Source: Erwinia typographi (GTDB lineage: Bacteria; Pseudomonadota; Gammaproteobacteria; Enterobacterales; Enterobacteriaceae). From it: a stretch of DNA of 64,000 bases. The position numbers and the translations under genes are program-made. The notes beneath the pieces are model-generated. The model was not told the origin of the DNA and searched no databases. It was given only the letters and a program-made list of their open reading frames with translations. The stretch lies in the NCBI RefSeq assembly GCF_000773975.1, contig NZ_JRUQ01000006.1, positions 62,001 through 126,000 on the forward strand. The letters run 5' to 3'. Shown piece after piece: positions 7,662-19,159 of the stretch. Position 1 is the first letter of the stretch, and every line of letters begins with the position of its first letter.

Positions 7662-9047
7662 TTAGTTAGTCTTGCAGGGTAAGTGTACCGTAATTTTCAG
7701 CCCCCCGGCATCGGAGTGATCCGCAATAATGCTCCCGTCGTGAGCTTCCACAATGTTCTGGCAGATAGCCAGGCCAAGCCCGGAGCCGCCGCTGGCGCGA
7801 TTGCGCGAGCTTTCCGCCCGATAGAATCGCTCAAAAATTCGCTGGCGCTGTTCGTCGGTGATGCCGGGACCGCTATCGTCGAAGTGGATAATCTGCTGGC
7901 CGGGCTGCGATACCAGCGTCACCGTCAGGCCGCCGCCCGCGTCGGTGTAGCGCAGGCTGTTCTCCATCAGATTGGTAAAAAGCTGCATCAGGCGATCGGG
8001 GTCGCCAAACAGCGGTGCCTGCTCCGGCAGACGCAGAACCAGCGAGAGTTGACGACTCTGATAGCGTCCTTTGAAATTGCTGGCGACCAGCTCCAACAGC
8101 GACACCAGATCCGTGTTGCTTTTGCGGTAGGCGAGGGCACCCTCGTCAGAAAGCGAGAGCTGGTGGACGTCATCAACCAGTTTGGTCAGCGTGCTGACCT
8201 CCCCCTGAAGCGAAACGATCGACTCCGGGGTCAGCTTGCGTACGCCGTCCTGAATAGCTTCCAGCTCGCCGCGCAGGATAGCCAGCGGCGTGCGCAGCTC
8301 GTGCGAGATATCCGCCATAAAGGCCCGGCGCATACTCTCGTTCTTCTCCAGCGTGCTGGCGAGACGGTTAAAGTCCTGCGCCAGGCGGCCCAGCTCATCG
8401 CGGCTGTTGGCCTGCACGCGGCTGGTGAAATCCCCGGCGGCAAGATGGTGAGTGCCCTCTACCAGTCGTTTGACCGGCGCCAGCAGTCCCCGCGACATCA
8501 GCCAGGTGACCAGCGCGGCCAGCAGCATGGTCAGGCCGACGATAATCCAACTGGTGCGCTTCTGCTGCTGATCGAAGTTAATATCCGCGCTGCGGGTCAG
8601 GCGTTCAGGCGGCGAGCCGATCACCCAGCCGACGATACGGCCGTCGCTGGTAGTAATATTGCGTCGCGACCCTTCCGGCGGCACCGGCCCTCGTGGGCCA
8701 ATCATTACGTGGTACTGCTGATCGATAATCCAGAACTGCGTGCGCCAGCCGTGCGGAGGCAGCTGCGAGCTGGAGTCCGGGTTCTGCTCCAGCGAGTGCA
8801 GGATCTGGAATACCAGCCGGTTATTGTTGCGTAGAAAGTTCCAGTTGCCGTGCTGCTCGTACTGATCGGACAGCGCGTCGCTGAGCAGCACCAGCCGCTG
8901 CTCGTTGCCCTTTTTGATGTAGTCGATAAAGCCGTGTTCGAAGCTGAGCCGCACCCCCCAGTGCATGGTGATCAGCACCAGCATACAGGTAGAGAAAATC
9001 GCCGCGAACAGCTTGGCGGTGATGCCAATACGCATTTTTGCAAACAT
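7662..9047 (-). CDS. baeS: Envelope-stress sensor histidine kinase BaeS
   Basis: This 461-residue inner-membrane histidine kinase has a first transmembrane helix near residues 10-32, a periplasmic sensor region, a second helix near 165-185, a HAMP domain and the H-box MADISHELRTPLAILRGE. The N-box region NLMENSLRYTD, G1 DSGPGI and G2 GSGLGLAI all appear intact. It partners BaeR. The start at 9047 overlaps the mdtD stop (TGATG), with AGGA upstream. The alternative ATG at 9035 (MRIGITAKLF) matches the usual E. coli start, so four extra residues are possible. Confidence 0.93.
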   Translation of the reverse strand: MFAKMRIGITAKLFAAIFSTCMLVLITMHWGVRLSFEHGFIDYIKKGNEQRLVLLSDALSDQYEQHGNWNFLRNNNRLVFQILHSLEQNPDSSSQLPPHGWRTQFWIIDQQYHVMIGPRGPVPPEGSRRNITTSDGRIVGWVIGSPPERLTRSADINFDQQQKRTSWIIVGLTMLLAALVTWLMSRGLLAPVKRLVEGTHHLAAGDFTSRVQANSRDELGRLAQDFNRLASTLEKNESMRRAFMADISHELRTPLAILRGELEAIQDGVRKLTPESIVSLQGEVSTLTKLVDDVHQLSLSDEGALAYRKSNTDLVSLLELVASNFKGRYQSRQLSLVLRLPEQAPLFGDPDRLMQLFTNLMENSLRYTDAGGGLTVTLVSQPGQQIIHFDDSGPGITDEQRQRIFERFYRAESSRNRASGGSGLGLAICQNIVEAHDGSIIADHSDAGGLKITVHLPCKTN

Positions 9048-10453
9048 CAGGACTTCCTCTTGCGGCTCAATACCACGTTTTTACTGACGTCCAGCGGCAC
9101 CCGCCAGAACACCAGCGCGGGCAGGATGATAACCAACGCCATGCACAGCCAGGTATAGATAAAGGCCTGATGCACCTCCGGGCTACCGGCCAGCGCGTGA
9201 TGGCCGAAGGTCCCCAGCAGCAGGCCCGCCACGGTTACGCCGACGCTCATCGATAGCTGCATAATCATTGATAGCAGGCTGTTGCCGCTGCTGGCCAGCT
9301 CGTCCGGCAGCTCTTTCAGCGTCAGGGTATTCATTGAGGAGAAACGAATGGCGTTGACCATTCCCTGCAGGAACAGCACCACCGGCAGCAGGTAGTCCCA
9401 GCCCATCAGCGCCACGGCAGGGAACAGCAACACCACCAGCGCGAGGCCGATCGTGGCTCCCACCAGCACGTTGCGATAGCCGAAGCGGTTGACGATTTGC
9501 ACCACGATCCGCTTCATGCCCATATTGCCCAGCACCATCGGGATCATCATCAGTCCGGCGTGGAACGGCGTGTAGCCCATTCCCACCTGCAAAAAAATCG
9601 GCGTCATAAACGGCAGCATACCGCTGCCGATGCGGCCGGTGAAGCTGCCCAGCAGCCCAATGGCGTAGATGCGATTATCAAACAGCTTCAGGCTGAACAA
9701 CGCGCGGTCGTTGCCCCTGGCGTGCAGCAGATAGAACAGTAATGAGAAGACGCCAACCAGGATAAACAGGCAAAGCAGCAGCGGTGAAATGCCCAGCCCA
9801 CGCTGCCCATCAAGCGCCAGCGTCAGCGTCGCCATGCCTGCCGCCAGCAGCAGAAATCCGATAAAGTCGAAGCGTCGCGGCGGCAGGCTCAGATTCGGCA
9901 TCAGCATCAGCGTGGCGATGGCGCCAATCACGCCGACCGGGATATTAATCAGGAAGATCCAGTGCCAGCTGGCGTACTGCACCAGCACGCCGCCGAGCGC
10001 CGGGCCAAGCAGCGGGCCAACCTGGCCCGGCAGCGTGACGAAGGTCATCGCTGCCATATACTGCTCGCGCGGCACCAGCTTCATCACCGTCAGCCGACCC
10101 ACTGGCACCATCATCGCTCCGCCGATCCCCTGCATCACGCGGGCGATAATCAGCTGATCCAGCGAGGTCGCCATCGAGCAGAACAGCGATCCAAAGCTGA
10201 ACAGAACTATCGCGCTGAAGAACACATTTCTCACCCCGAAGCGGTCGGCCAGCCAGCCGCTGACCGGCAGCATCACCGCCACGGTCAGCACGTAGGAGAC
10301 GATCACCGAGTGCATATTCAGCGGGTTCTCGTTCAGGCTGCTCGCCATTGAGGGCAGCGCCGTGTTGACGATGGTGGTATCCAGCGACTGCATAAAGAAG
10401 CCAAAGGCAACGATCCACAGCTGCCAGCGCACGGTTGAGGGAAGCGTATTCAT
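9047..10453 (-). CDS. mdtD: MFS transporter MdtD
   Basis: This 468-residue inner-membrane protein is of the DHA2 drug:H+ antiporter type, with about 14 predicted helices. Visible motifs are [15 protein letters not shown] in helix 1 and the motif-A loop [12 protein letters not shown]. It is embedded in the mdtABCD-baeSR operon and overlaps mdtC by 4 nt (ATGA). In E. coli MdtD is not required for MdtABC-mediated resistance, and later work links it (as IceT) to iron-citrate export. The substrate here cannot be read from sequence. Confidence 0.9.
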   Translation of the reverse strand: MNTLPSTVRWQLWIVAFGFFMQSLDTTIVNTALPSMASSLNENPLNMHSVIVSYVLTVAVMLPVSGWLADRFGVRNVFFSAIVLFSFGSLFCSMATSLDQLIIARVMQGIGGAMMVPVGRLTVMKLVPREQYMAAMTFVTLPGQVGPLLGPALGGVLVQYASWHWIFLINIPVGVIGAIATLMLMPNLSLPPRRFDFIGFLLLAAGMATLTLALDGQRGLGISPLLLCLFILVGVFSLLFYLLHARGNDRALFSLKLFDNRIYAIGLLGSFTGRIGSGMLPFMTPIFLQVGMGYTPFHAGLMMIPMVLGNMGMKRIVVQIVNRFGYRNVLVGATIGLALVVLLFPAVALMGWDYLLPVVLFLQGMVNAIRFSSMNTLTLKELPDELASSGNSLLSMIMQLSMSVGVTVAGLLLGTFGHHALAGSPEVHQAFIYTWLCMALVIILPALVFWRVPLDVSKNVVLSRKRKS

Positions 10454-13400
10454 GAACGGACCAGTTCCTGACGGGGCCTGCGGCGAAGTTTATCCATATA
10501 CAGATAAACTACCGGCGTGGTGTAAAGCGTTAACAGCTGGCTCATCACCAGCCCGCCCACAATGGTGATCCCCAGCGGCTGGCGCAGCTCTGCGCCATCG
10601 CCGGAGGTTAGGACCAGCGGCAGCGCCCCCAGCAGCGCCGCCAGCGTGGTCATCATAATCGGCCGGAAGCGCAGCAGGCTGGCCTGGAAAATCGCCTCGC
10701 GCGCGCTCAGGCTGCCGTTACGCTGTACGTCCAGCGCGAAGTCCACCATCATAATGGCGTTTTTCTTGACGATGCCGATCAGCAACAGAATGCCAATCAG
10801 CGCGATCAGGCTGAATGGGGCGCTAAATAGCTCCAGCGCCAGCAGCGCGCCGACGCCTGCGGAGGGCAGGGTGGAAAGAATCGTCAGCGGATGGACATAG
10901 CTCTCGTAGAGTATTCCCAGCACGATATACACCGTGGCAATAGCGGCCAGAATCAGCCACAGCTGGTTGCTTTGACTCTGCTGGAAGGCCTGGGCGGTGC
11001 CCGCAAAGCTGCCGCGCACGCCAGACGGCACTCCCAGTTGGGTCATGCTGCGGTCGATGGCCTCCGAAGCCTGCGACAGCGACACCCCTTCCGGCAGGTT
11101 AAAGGAAATGGTCGATGCGGCGGACAGGCCCTGATGGTTAACCGACAGCGGGGCGTTAGCCGGTAGCCACTTAGCAAAATAAGAGAGCGGAATGGCTTTG
11201 CCGTCGCTGTTTATCACGTACATCAGATCCAGCGAGCTGGGGGCCTGGGTGTAGCGCGGATCGACTTCCATCACCACCTTGTACTGGTTAAGCGGCTGGT
11301 AAATCGTGGAGATTTGGCGCTGGCCGAAGGCATTATTCAGCAGATTATTCACCGCCGAGACGTCAATGCCCAGCCGGGCCATACTTTCACGATCGTAGGT
11401 CAGCGCCATTTCAGACCCCTGATCCTGCTGATCGGAGTTAACGTCCGCCAGCTCCGGCAGCGCAGAAAACGCCTGGCGGATTTTCGGCTCCCAGCTGCGC
11501 AGATCGTCCAGATTGTCCGACAGCAGCGAGTACTGATAGCCCGCGTTCGATTCACGGCCGCCGACCCTGAGATCCTGAACCGCCGACAGATAGAGGTTGG
11601 CGCCGGGTTCTTTCGCCAGCCGGGCGCGCAGTCGGGCGATCACCTCCTGAGCGGTTTCGCTGCGTTCGCTTAGCGGCTTCAGGGCGATAAACATCAAACC
11701 GCTGTTGGTGCGTGAGCCACCCGTGAAGCCCACTACGTTGTCGACGGTCGGGTCGTCGCGCACGGTTTTCATAAAGTCCTCCAGCTTGCCGCGCATCGCC
11801 TGGAACGAAATGCTCTGGTCAGCCTGAATAAAGCCCATCAGCCGGCCGGTGTCCTGTTCGGGCATAAAGGTTTTCGGGATGGAGATGTAGAGATAAATAG
11901 TCAGGCCGATGGTGGCGAGAAACACCAGCAGCGTCCAGCGCGAATGGTTCAGCACCCAGTTGAGCGAGCGGCCGTAACCCTGCTGGAGGGCGATCAGCAT
12001 TCTGCCAAAGCCGCGCAGGCGTGGCTGTTCACGCCGGGGATGGGCGCGCAGAAGCCTGGCGCACATCATCGGCGTCAGCGTGACGGAAATGACCAGCGAG
12101 ATGGCTATGGAAACCGACAGCGTGACGGCGAACTCCTTAAAGAAGCGGCCAATCAACCCGCCCAGCATCAGCAGCGGCAGGAAAACCGCGATTAGCGACA
12201 GGCTCATTGAGAGCACGGTGAAGCCGACTTCCTTCACCCCCTGTAAGGCGGCCTGAAGAGGCTTCATGCCAGCTTCGACGTGGCGCGAGATGTTCTCCAG
12301 CACCACAATAGCGTCATCCACCACAAAGCCGGTGGCGACGGTCAGCGCCATCAGCGACAGGTTGTTAAGGCTGAAGCCGCAAAGGTACATCGCGGCAAAG
12401 GTGCCAATCAGCGAAACCGGCACCGCTACGGCAGGGATCAGCGTGGCGCGGCCCGAGCGCAGGAAGGCAAACACCACCAGGATCACCAACCCGACCGAGA
12501 TCGCCAGCGACTGCTCCACTTCGTCCAGCGAGGCGCGAATGGTTGGCGAGCGATCCTGCGATACGTCCAGATGAATCGAGGCCGGGATGATGGTGTTCAA
12601 CTCCGGCACTTTGGCGCGGATACGGTCTACGGTATCAATGATATTGGCTTCGGGAAGCTTGCGGATCAGGATCAGGATCGCTGGTTTAGCATTTGCCATC
12701 CCGGCATTGCGCACGTCCTGCACCGAGTCGCTGACGCTGGCGACGTCGCGCAGGCGAACCGCAGCGCCGGCATTGTAATGCACCACCAGCGGCTGGTAGT
12801 CCGCCGCCTTTTGCAGCTCGTCATTGGTTTTCAGCTGCCAGCGCTGATGGCGATCCTCAATCGCGCCCTGCGGTCGCCGCTGGTTGGCGTTGGCGATAGT
12901 TTCCCGTACGGCATCCAGCGACACGCCCTGATTAAACAGCGCCTGCGGGTTAAGCTCTACCCTGACCGCAGGCAGCGAACTGCCGCCGATAGTCACGTCG
13001 CCCACGCCGTCAATCTGCGACAGCTTTTGCGCCAGCTGGGTAGACGCGTAGTCATACAGCTGGCCCTGCGAATAGGTATCCGAGGTCAGCGTCATAATCA
13101 TGATCGGCGCGTCCGACGGGTTTGCCTTTCGGTAGGTTGGGCGGCTGGGCATACCGGTCGGCAACAGGCTTTGCGCAGCGTTAATGGCGCCCTGCACATC
13201 GCGTGCCGCGCCGTTGATGTCCCGGTCATAATCAAAAACCAGGATAATACGCGTGCTGCCCAATGAGCTGGTCGAGGTCATTTCGCTGACTCCGGCAATG
13301 CGCCCCAGCGAACGCTCCAGCGGCGTGGCGACGGAGGAAGCCATTGTTTCCGGCGCCGCGCCGGGAAGCGTAGCGGAAATCACGATGACCGGAAAATCCA

Positions 13401-13518
13401 CCTGGGGCAGGGGAGAGACCGGAAGCAGCCGGAAGCCCAGCACGCCCGCCAGCAGGATGGCGAACGTCAGCAGGATCGTCGCGACCGGCCGGTGGATAAA
13501 GAGCGCAAAAAACTTCAC
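10450..13518 (-). CDS. mdtC: RND efflux permease subunit MdtC
   Basis: This 1022-residue inner-membrane resistance-nodulation-division permease forms a heterotrimeric pump with MdtB, fed by MdtA and an outer-membrane TolC channel. It exports bile salts, novobiocin and similar compounds in E. coli. Its N-terminus [13 protein letters not shown] is typical, and the proton-relay helix reads [13 protein letters not shown]. Near the C-terminus [15 protein letters not shown] is conserved. It starts with GTG, overlapping the mdtB stop (TAGTG), which indicates translational coupling. Length is within a few residues of the E. coli protein. Confidence 0.95.
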   Translation of the reverse strand: MKFFALFIHRPVATILLTFAILLAGVLGFRLLPVSPLPQVDFPVIVISATLPGAAPETMASSVATPLERSLGRIAGVSEMTSTSSLGSTRIILVFDYDRDINGAARDVQGAINAAQSLLPTGMPSRPTYRKANPSDAPIMIMTLTSDTYSQGQLYDYASTQLAQKLSQIDGVGDVTIGGSSLPAVRVELNPQALFNQGVSLDAVRETIANANQRRPQGAIEDRHQRWQLKTNDELQKAADYQPLVVHYNAGAAVRLRDVASVSDSVQDVRNAGMANAKPAILILIRKLPEANIIDTVDRIRAKVPELNTIIPASIHLDVSQDRSPTIRASLDEVEQSLAISVGLVILVVFAFLRSGRATLIPAVAVPVSLIGTFAAMYLCGFSLNNLSLMALTVATGFVVDDAIVVLENISRHVEAGMKPLQAALQGVKEVGFTVLSMSLSLIAVFLPLLMLGGLIGRFFKEFAVTLSVSIAISLVISVTLTPMMCARLLRAHPRREQPRLRGFGRMLIALQQGYGRSLNWVLNHSRWTLLVFLATIGLTIYLYISIPKTFMPEQDTGRLMGFIQADQSISFQAMRGKLEDFMKTVRDDPTVDNVVGFTGGSRTNSGLMFIALKPLSERSETAQEVIARLRARLAKEPGANLYLSAVQDLRVGGRESNAGYQYSLLSDNLDDLRSWEPKIRQAFSALPELADVNSDQQDQGSEMALTYDRESMARLGIDVSAVNNLLNNAFGQRQISTIYQPLNQYKVVMEVDPRYTQAPSSLDLMYVINSDGKAIPLSYFAKWLPANAPLSVNHQGLSAASTISFNLPEGVSLSQASEAIDRSMTQLGVPSGVRGSFAGTAQAFQQSQSNQLWLILAAIATVYIVLGILYESYVHPLTILSTLPSAGVGALLALELFSAPFSLIALIGILLLIGIVKKNAIMMVDFALDVQRNGSLSAREAIFQASLLRFRPIMMTTLAALLGALPLVLTSGDGAELRQPLGITIVGGLVMSQLLTLYTTPVVYLYMDKLRRRPRQELVRS

Positions 13519-16500
13519 TACGCCTCCTCCGGCTTAAAGCGGCGGCGGGTGGCGTGGGCCAGCCGGTCAAACAGCAGGTAGATCACCGGCGTGGTGAACA
13601 GCGTCAGCACCTGGCTGACCACCAGCCCTCCTACCATCGCCACGCCCAGCGGCCGCCGCAGCTCGGCCCCTACGCCGGTGCTGAGCATCAGCGGCAGCGC
13701 CCCCAGCAGCGCGGCCAGGGTGGTCATCAAAATCGGCCTGAAGCGCAGCAGGCAGGCCTGATAGATCGCCTCATAAGGCGCCATGCCCTGCTCGCGTTCG
13801 GCAGCCAGCGCGAAGTCAATCATCATGATGGCGTTTTTCTTCACGATGCCGATCAGCAGAATGATGCCGATAATGGCAATCACGTCCAGCTCGTTGCCGC
13901 TGATCATCAGCGCCAGCAGCGCGCCGACGCCTGCGGTGGGCAGGGTAGACAGAATGGTGATCGGATGGATGAAGCTCTCATACAGCACGCCAAGCACGAT
14001 ATACATCGCCACAATGGCGGCGACGATCAGCCAGACGGTGCTGGATAGCGCGGCCTGAAACGCCAGCGTGCTGCCCTGGAACTGGGTCATAATCTCCGGC
14101 GGCATCGCCAGATCCTGCTCTGCTGTGCTGATGGCGTTGACCGCCTGCTCCAGCGAGTAGCCGTCGCTGACGTTGAACGAGAACGTCGTGGAAGGGAACT
14201 GGTCGAGGTGGTTAATGCTCATCGCGCCGTGGCGTTGCTCAATGGTGGCGATGGCGCTCAGCGGCACGATGCCGCCTTCGCTGCTGTTCAGACGAATGCC
14301 GTCCAGCGAGGCCAGGCCCGGCGTGGCCGAGGTATCATGCTCAAGCACCACGCGATATTGATTGGCCTGGGTGTAAATCGTGGAGATCAGGCGCTGACCA
14401 AAGGCGTTGTACAGCGCGTTATCCACGTCCGCCATGGTAATGCCGAGGCGGCTGGCATTGTCGCGATCCACCTTGATATAGGCTTCCAGTCCCTGATCCT
14501 GCCAGTCGCTACTGACATCCTTCAGTTGCGGCAGCGTGGCCAGCTGCGCCATCAGCTTCGGCACCCACAGGCTTAGCGACTCCAGCGAGCCGGCCTGAAG
14601 CGTGAACTGATACTGCGTGCGGCTGACCGTGGTATCAATCGTCAAATCCTGCACCGGCTGGAGGTAAAGGTTAACCCCCGGCAGCCTGGCTACCTCGTTT
14701 TGCAGGCGATCGATCACCGCCGGAATGCGATCGTCACGCTCGTCGAGCGGCTTAAGATTGATTTGCAGCCGCCCGCTGTTCAGCGCCGGGTTAGTGCCGT
14801 CAACGCCGACAAACGAGGTCAGACTTTGCACCGCCGGGTCTTTCATAATGATCGAGGCGACCTGCTGCTGACGCTGCGCCATACTGGCGTAAGAGACGGA
14901 CTGCGGCGCCTGGAGCGTGCCCTGAATAATGCCGTTATCCTGCACCGGAAAGAAGCCTTTGGGAATGACGATCCACAGCAGCACGGTGATCGCCAGCGTG
15001 CCCAGCGCCACCCCCAGCGTCAGCCAGGGATGGTTGAGCACCCGCCGTAAAAAGCGGCCATAGCCAGCAATAATTCGATCGAACAGGGCCTCGCTGGCGC
15101 GGGAAAAGCGGTTCTGCTTACGCAACGATTCCACGCTGAGCATTCGCGCGCACATCATCGGCGTCAGCGTCAGTGACACCACGGCTGAAATCAGAATGGA
15201 GACGGCCAGCGTGACGGCAAATTCCCGGAACAGGCGGCCAACGATATCCCCCATAAACAGCAGCGGGATCAGCACCGCAATCAGCGAGAAGGTGAGGGAG
15301 ATAATGGTGAATCCAATCTCTCCGGCTCCTTTAAGCGCGGCGGCCAGCGGCTTTTCGCCTTTTTCGATATAGCGAGTGATGTTCTCGATCACCACGATGG
15401 CGTCATCCACCACGAAGCCGGTGGCGATGGTCAGGGCCATCAGCGTCAGGTTGTTGATCGAAAAGCCAAGAAAGTAGATCACCGCAAAGGTGCCGACCAG
15501 CGAAAGAGGAACGGCTACCGCAGGGATAATCGTGGCCGGAACGTTGCGCAGAAACAGATAGATGATCATCACCACCAGCGCGATAGCCAGCATCAGCTCG
15601 AACTGCACGTCATGCACAGAAGCGCGGATGTTGGTGGTGCGGTCGGTCAGGACCTTGACCTCAACGGATTTCGGCAAAGAGGCGGTGAGCGCTGGCAGCA
15701 TCTGGCGGATGCTGTCGGCGGTAGTGATAATGTTTGCGCCGGGCTGGCGCTGGATATTCAGCACGATCGCCGGCTGGCGGTTAGCCCAGGCGCCGAGCCA
15801 GCTGTTTTCCGCACCTTGCTCAACGGTCGCCACGTCGCGCAGCCGCACCGGTGAACCGTTCTGGTAAGCCACAATCAGCTGGCGATAGTCCTCGGCTGAC
15901 TTCATCTGGTCGTTGGCGGAAAGGGTAATTGAACGCTCCGGGCCGTCCAGGCTGCCTTTGGCGGAGTTGACGTTAGCATTGCTGATAGCGGTACGGACGG
16001 TTTCGCTGTCCAGATTCAATGCCGCCAGCGCCTGAGCATTGAGTTTTACCCTGACCGCAGGCCGCTGCCCGCCCGCCAGCGTCACAAGACCCACGCCGGA
16101 AACCTGAGAGATTTTCTGCGCGACCCTGGTTTCCACCATATCTTCCACCTGCGTCATCGGCATACTGGTGGTGGTGACCGCGAGGGTCATAATGGGCGGG
16201 TCGGCCGGGTTGACCTTACTGTAAACCGGCGGGTTCGGCAGATCGGAAGGCAGCAGGTTGGTTGCGGCATTGATCGCCGCCTGCACTTCCTGCTCGGCGA
16301 CGTCCAGCGGTAAGGTTAGCTGGAATTGCAGGGTAACGACCGACGCGCCGCCGGAGCTTTGCGACGACATCTGCTTTAAGCCCGACATCTGGCCGAACTG
16401 GCGCTCAAGCGGCGCGGTAATGGAGGAGGTCACCACGTCCGGGCTGGCGCCGGGATAGAGCGTCACCACCTGTATCGTTGGGTAGTCCACTTCCGGCAGC

Positions 16501-16634
16501 GCCGAGACGGGTAGCGAGCGATAGCCCAGGATACCCGCCAGCAGAATAGCGACCATCATCAGCGTGGTCGCAACCGGACGAAGAATGAACTGGCGGGACG
16601 GGCCGCCGCTGGCGTTAGGAGGCATGACCTGCAT
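13518..16634 (-). CDS. mdtB: RND efflux permease subunit MdtB
   Basis: This 1038-residue RND permease is a paralogue of MdtC, with which it assembles as B2C. The start [20 protein letters not shown] matches E. coli MdtB. Conserved blocks include [17 protein letters not shown] in the porter domain and [13 protein letters not shown] in the proton-relay helix. The ATG overlaps the mdtA stop (TGATG). The two adjacent permease genes share long similar stretches, so this pair is a possible site of recombination or assembly collapse, but both frames are intact here. Confidence 0.95.
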   Translation of the reverse strand: MQVMPPNASGGPSRQFILRPVATTLMMVAILLAGILGYRSLPVSALPEVDYPTIQVVTLYPGASPDVVTSSITAPLERQFGQMSGLKQMSSQSSGGASVVTLQFQLTLPLDVAEQEVQAAINAATNLLPSDLPNPPVYSKVNPADPPIMTLAVTTTSMPMTQVEDMVETRVAQKISQVSGVGLVTLAGGQRPAVRVKLNAQALAALNLDSETVRTAISNANVNSAKGSLDGPERSITLSANDQMKSAEDYRQLIVAYQNGSPVRLRDVATVEQGAENSWLGAWANRQPAIVLNIQRQPGANIITTADSIRQMLPALTASLPKSVEVKVLTDRTTNIRASVHDVQFELMLAIALVVMIIYLFLRNVPATIIPAVAVPLSLVGTFAVIYFLGFSINNLTLMALTIATGFVVDDAIVVIENITRYIEKGEKPLAAALKGAGEIGFTIISLTFSLIAVLIPLLFMGDIVGRLFREFAVTLAVSILISAVVSLTLTPMMCARMLSVESLRKQNRFSRASEALFDRIIAGYGRFLRRVLNHPWLTLGVALGTLAITVLLWIVIPKGFFPVQDNGIIQGTLQAPQSVSYASMAQRQQQVASIIMKDPAVQSLTSFVGVDGTNPALNSGRLQINLKPLDERDDRIPAVIDRLQNEVARLPGVNLYLQPVQDLTIDTTVSRTQYQFTLQAGSLESLSLWVPKLMAQLATLPQLKDVSSDWQDQGLEAYIKVDRDNASRLGITMADVDNALYNAFGQRLISTIYTQANQYRVVLEHDTSATPGLASLDGIRLNSSEGGIVPLSAIATIEQRHGAMSINHLDQFPSTTFSFNVSDGYSLEQAVNAISTAEQDLAMPPEIMTQFQGSTLAFQAALSSTVWLIVAAIVAMYIVLGVLYESFIHPITILSTLPTAGVGALLALMISGNELDVIAIIGIILLIGIVKKNAIMMIDFALAAEREQGMAPYEAIYQACLLRFRPILMTTLAALLGALPLMLSTGVGAELRRPLGVAMVGGLVVSQVLTLFTTPVIYLLFDRLAHATRRRFKPEEA

Positions 16635-17881
16635 CAGGAGCTGGCTCCTTTCGAAGGCAGCGCGCTTTTACCTGAAGTCAGCGGCGTGGCCTGCGGTGCA
16701 ACGACCTCCACTTTAGCGCCCTCGGTCAGGCGATCGATGCCGTCGGTGACAACCCGCTCACCGGCATCCAGCCCGGCCGTCACCACCACCTTCTGGCTAT
16801 CCTGCAATCCGGTGGTGATCAGTTTCTTGCTGACTTTATTTTCTGCGTTGACCACCCAGACAAAGTTCCCTTCATTGCCCATTTGCAGCGCCGCCGACGG
16901 GATCACAATCGCGTCCTGCAAGGTGCTGACCTTCAGGCGGGCATTAACAAACTGGTTGGGGAACAGCATATCGTCCTGATTGCTAAAGCGGGCCTTCAGC
17001 TTTACGGTGCCGGTAGTCGCGTCAATCTGGTTATCCATGCTGAGCAGCGTGCCGCTGGTCAGCAGAGTTTTATTGCTGCGATCCCAGGCTTCTACCGGGA
17101 TCGGCTGTCCGCTTTTTTGTGCGGTGAGCAGGGTGCTGATGGCGTTTTCCGGCAGGCTGAACACCAGGTCGATCGGGTGCGTCTGGGTAATCACCACGAT
17201 GCCGCTAGTGTCTCCGCTGGTAACGTAATTCCCCACGTCAACCTGCTTCAGCCCGACGCGGCCGGAAATGGGGGACGTCACGCGGCTGTAGGTCAGATTG
17301 AGCTGCGCGCTCGCCACGCTGCCCTCATCGGCTTTCAGGGTGCCCAGCGTTTCGTTCACCAGCGAACGCTGGGTATCCATTTCCTGCTGCGAGACGAGGT
17401 TGGTTTTAGCCAGCTTCTCGTAGCGGGCCAGATCGCGGCGGGCATTCGCCAGCGTAGCCTGATCTTTTGCCAGCTGTCCCTGAGCCTGGGTTAACGCCAC
17501 CTGGTAAGGACGGGGATCGATCTCTGCAATCAGCTGTCCGGCCTTCACCTCCTGTCCTTCGGTAAAGTGCAGGGCGACCAGATCGCCGTCAACCCGGCTG
17601 CGCAGGGTGACGGTATTGGCCGCCGTCACCGTGCCCAGACCGGAGAGATATTGCGGTACGCTTTGCCGCAGCGCTTCCGCTGCCTGAACAGGCGCCAGCG
17701 CGCCCGCGCTGCCGCGGCGCCCACCGCCTTTACCTCCTCCGTTCCTGTGATGCCCGGCGTCGGCCGTTTTCTCCGCTGTGGTACCGCTGTGGCTGCTGTG
17801 CCACCAGTACCAACCGCCTGCGGCAATTGCGGCAATAATCAGGACGGGCAAGATTTTTAAGGAACGGCGCTGGGCTTTCAT
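16634..17881 (-). CDS. mdtA: RND efflux periplasmic adaptor MdtA
   Basis: This 415-residue membrane-fusion protein links MdtBC to the outer-membrane channel. It has one N-terminal membrane anchor (about residues 9-27), a glycine/arginine-rich linker, a biotinyl-lipoyl-like domain ([19 protein letters not shown]), a helical hairpin ([14 protein letters not shown]) and β-barrel and membrane-proximal domains. Starting at the ATG at 17881, preceded by GGAGAG, gives exactly the length of E. coli MdtA. It heads the mdtABCD-baeSR operon, so the promoter lies in 17882-18116, shared with the divergent reductase gene. I could not find a clean BaeR box there. Confidence 0.94.
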   Translation of the reverse strand: MKAQRRSLKILPVLIIAAIAAGGWYWWHSSHSGTTAEKTADAGHHRNGGGKGGGRRGSAGALAPVQAAEALRQSVPQYLSGLGTVTAANTVTLRSRVDGDLVALHFTEGQEVKAGQLIAEIDPRPYQVALTQAQGQLAKDQATLANARRDLARYEKLAKTNLVSQQEMDTQRSLVNETLGTLKADEGSVASAQLNLTYSRVTSPISGRVGLKQVDVGNYVTSGDTSGIVVITQTHPIDLVFSLPENAISTLLTAQKSGQPIPVEAWDRSNKTLLTSGTLLSMDNQIDATTGTVKLKARFSNQDDMLFPNQFVNARLKVSTLQDAIVIPSAALQMGNEGNFVWVVNAENKVSKKLITTGLQDSQKVVVTAGLDAGERVVTDGIDRLTEGAKVEVVAPQATPLTSGKSALPSKGASS

Positions 17882-18116
17882 CTTGTTGTTAGCTCTCCGG
17901 TAGCAAAAATGTATCCACAAGGGCCAAAAAGAAGGCCCATAATTTTCCTATTTTAGCGAATTTATCAACCGCAAAAGTGAAGGAATTAAGGATAACCGTT
18001 CAACTGATGTAAGTATTCCTGTCGTGCACATCTTTTGCCACAAATCAGCGAAGCGCGGGCGAAGATGTTTGCTACGCTAGAAGTCACGCGAGAAACAATT
18101 CATATTCAGGAGAGTC

Positions 18117-19082
18117 ATGATGAGTCAATCAGAGCACCGTTCGCTAGGCCGCACCGGTATTCAGGTTCCCACGCTGACCTTTGGCGGCAACGTGTTTGGC
18201 TGGACCGTAGACCAGAAAACCTCGTTCTCCCTGCTGGATGCGCTGGTGGAAAAGGGGCTGTATTTCATTGATACCGCTGATGTGTATTCACGCTGGGCAC
18301 CGGGAAACGCAGGCGGCGAATCCGAAACGATCATCGGCAACTGGCTGAAACAGAGCGGCAAACGCGACAAAATTGTGCTGGCTACCAAGGTGGGCATTGA
18401 GATGGGGCCAGGCAAAACCGGGCTGTCGCCGAAGTATATTCGCCAGGCGATTGAAGACTCGCTGCGCCGTCTGCAAACGGAAACCATCGACCTTTACCAG
18501 GCCCATCGCGATGACGCTGATACGCCGCTTAATGAAACGCTGGCGACCTTTGACGCGCTGATTAAAGAAGGCAAGGTGCGTGCGATTGGCGCTTCTAACT
18601 ATTCGGCAGAACGCCTTAGCGAAGCGCTGAAAATCAGTGAAGAGCAGGGGCTGGCCCGCTATGAAACGCTGCAGCCGGAATATAACCTCTACGATCGCGA
18701 AGAGTATGAAAGCGGACTGGAAGAGGTTGCGCAGAAAAACGGTCTGGCGGTCATTAACTATTATTCTCTTGCCAGCGGTTTCCTCAGCGGCAAGTACCGT
18801 AAGCCGGAAGATGCCAGCAAAAGTAAGCGCGGCGACGGCGTGGTAGAGAAATATCTCAACGAACGCGGGCTGCGTATTCTTCGGGCGTTGGATCAGGTTG
18901 CCGAGTCAACGCGCGCCACGCCAACGCAGGTTGCGCTGGCCTGGCAGATTGCCCGGAAAAGCATCACCGCGCCGATCGTCAGCGTAACGTCGCTGGCGCA
19001 GCTTGATGAACTGACCAAAGCGGCCTCGTTAAAATTGAGCGATGCGGACATTCGCGAGCTTTCTGAAGCCAGCAGCTACTGA
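18117..19082 (+). CDS. Aldo/keto reductase
   Basis: This 321-residue cytoplasmic NADP-dependent oxidoreductase has the AKR barrel and the catalytic tetrad: Asp and Tyr in FIDTADVYSRW, Lys in VLATKVG and His in LYQAHRDD. The cofactor-binding end carries APIVSVTSLAQLDEL, matching the family's phosphate-binding region. The family reduces aldehydes and ketones of many kinds, so the substrate is open. AGGAG precedes tandem ATGs at 18117 and 18120. It is transcribed alone, divergently from mdtA and convergently with yegD. Confidence 0.85.
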   Translation: MMSQSEHRSLGRTGIQVPTLTFGGNVFGWTVDQKTSFSLLDALVEKGLYFIDTADVYSRWAPGNAGGESETIIGNWLKQSGKRDKIVLATKVGIEMGPGKTGLSPKYIRQAIEDSLRRLQTETIDLYQAHRDDADTPLNETLATFDALIKEGKVRAIGASNYSAERLSEALKISEEQGLARYETLQPEYNLYDREEYESGLEEVAQKNGLAVINYYSLASGFLSGKYRKPEDASKSKRGDGVVEKYLNERGLRILRALDQVAESTRATPTQVALAWQIARKSITAPIVSVTSLAQLDELTKAASLKLSDADIRELSEASSY

Positions 19083-19088
19083 ATGGCG

Positions 19089-19121
19089 CTCCCTGCGCCG
19101 CCTTCAGGGAGGCGCAGGGAG
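19089..19121. terminator. Strong hairpin between converging aldo/keto reductase and yegD
   Basis: Perfect 11-bp GC-rich arms (CTCCCTGCGCC and GGCGCAGGGAG, 11-nt loop) sit 7 nt after the reductase stop and 39 nt from the yegD stop. There is no clear U-tract on either strand. It is placed to serve both convergent genes. Confidence 0.5.
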
Positions 19122-19159
19122 ATCGTTGGTAAAGCTACTGGCAGGCTGCCGGTTTGCCG

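Noticed and set aside
7683-8834. 383-codon open frame antisense to baeS
   Set aside because: Overlaps the well-supported baeS, has low-complexity Ala/Arg/Gln composition and no domain signature.
12280-13266. 328-codon open frame antisense to mdtC
   Set aside because: Shadow frame; His/Arg-rich with no motifs, and mdtC is intact on the other strand.
17882-18116. BaeR box in the mdtA upstream region
   Set aside because: Only partial matches were found (for example TATCCACAA near 17912, AATTATGG near 17938 on the minus strand). None is good enough to call, though BaeR control is expected from the operon's identity.
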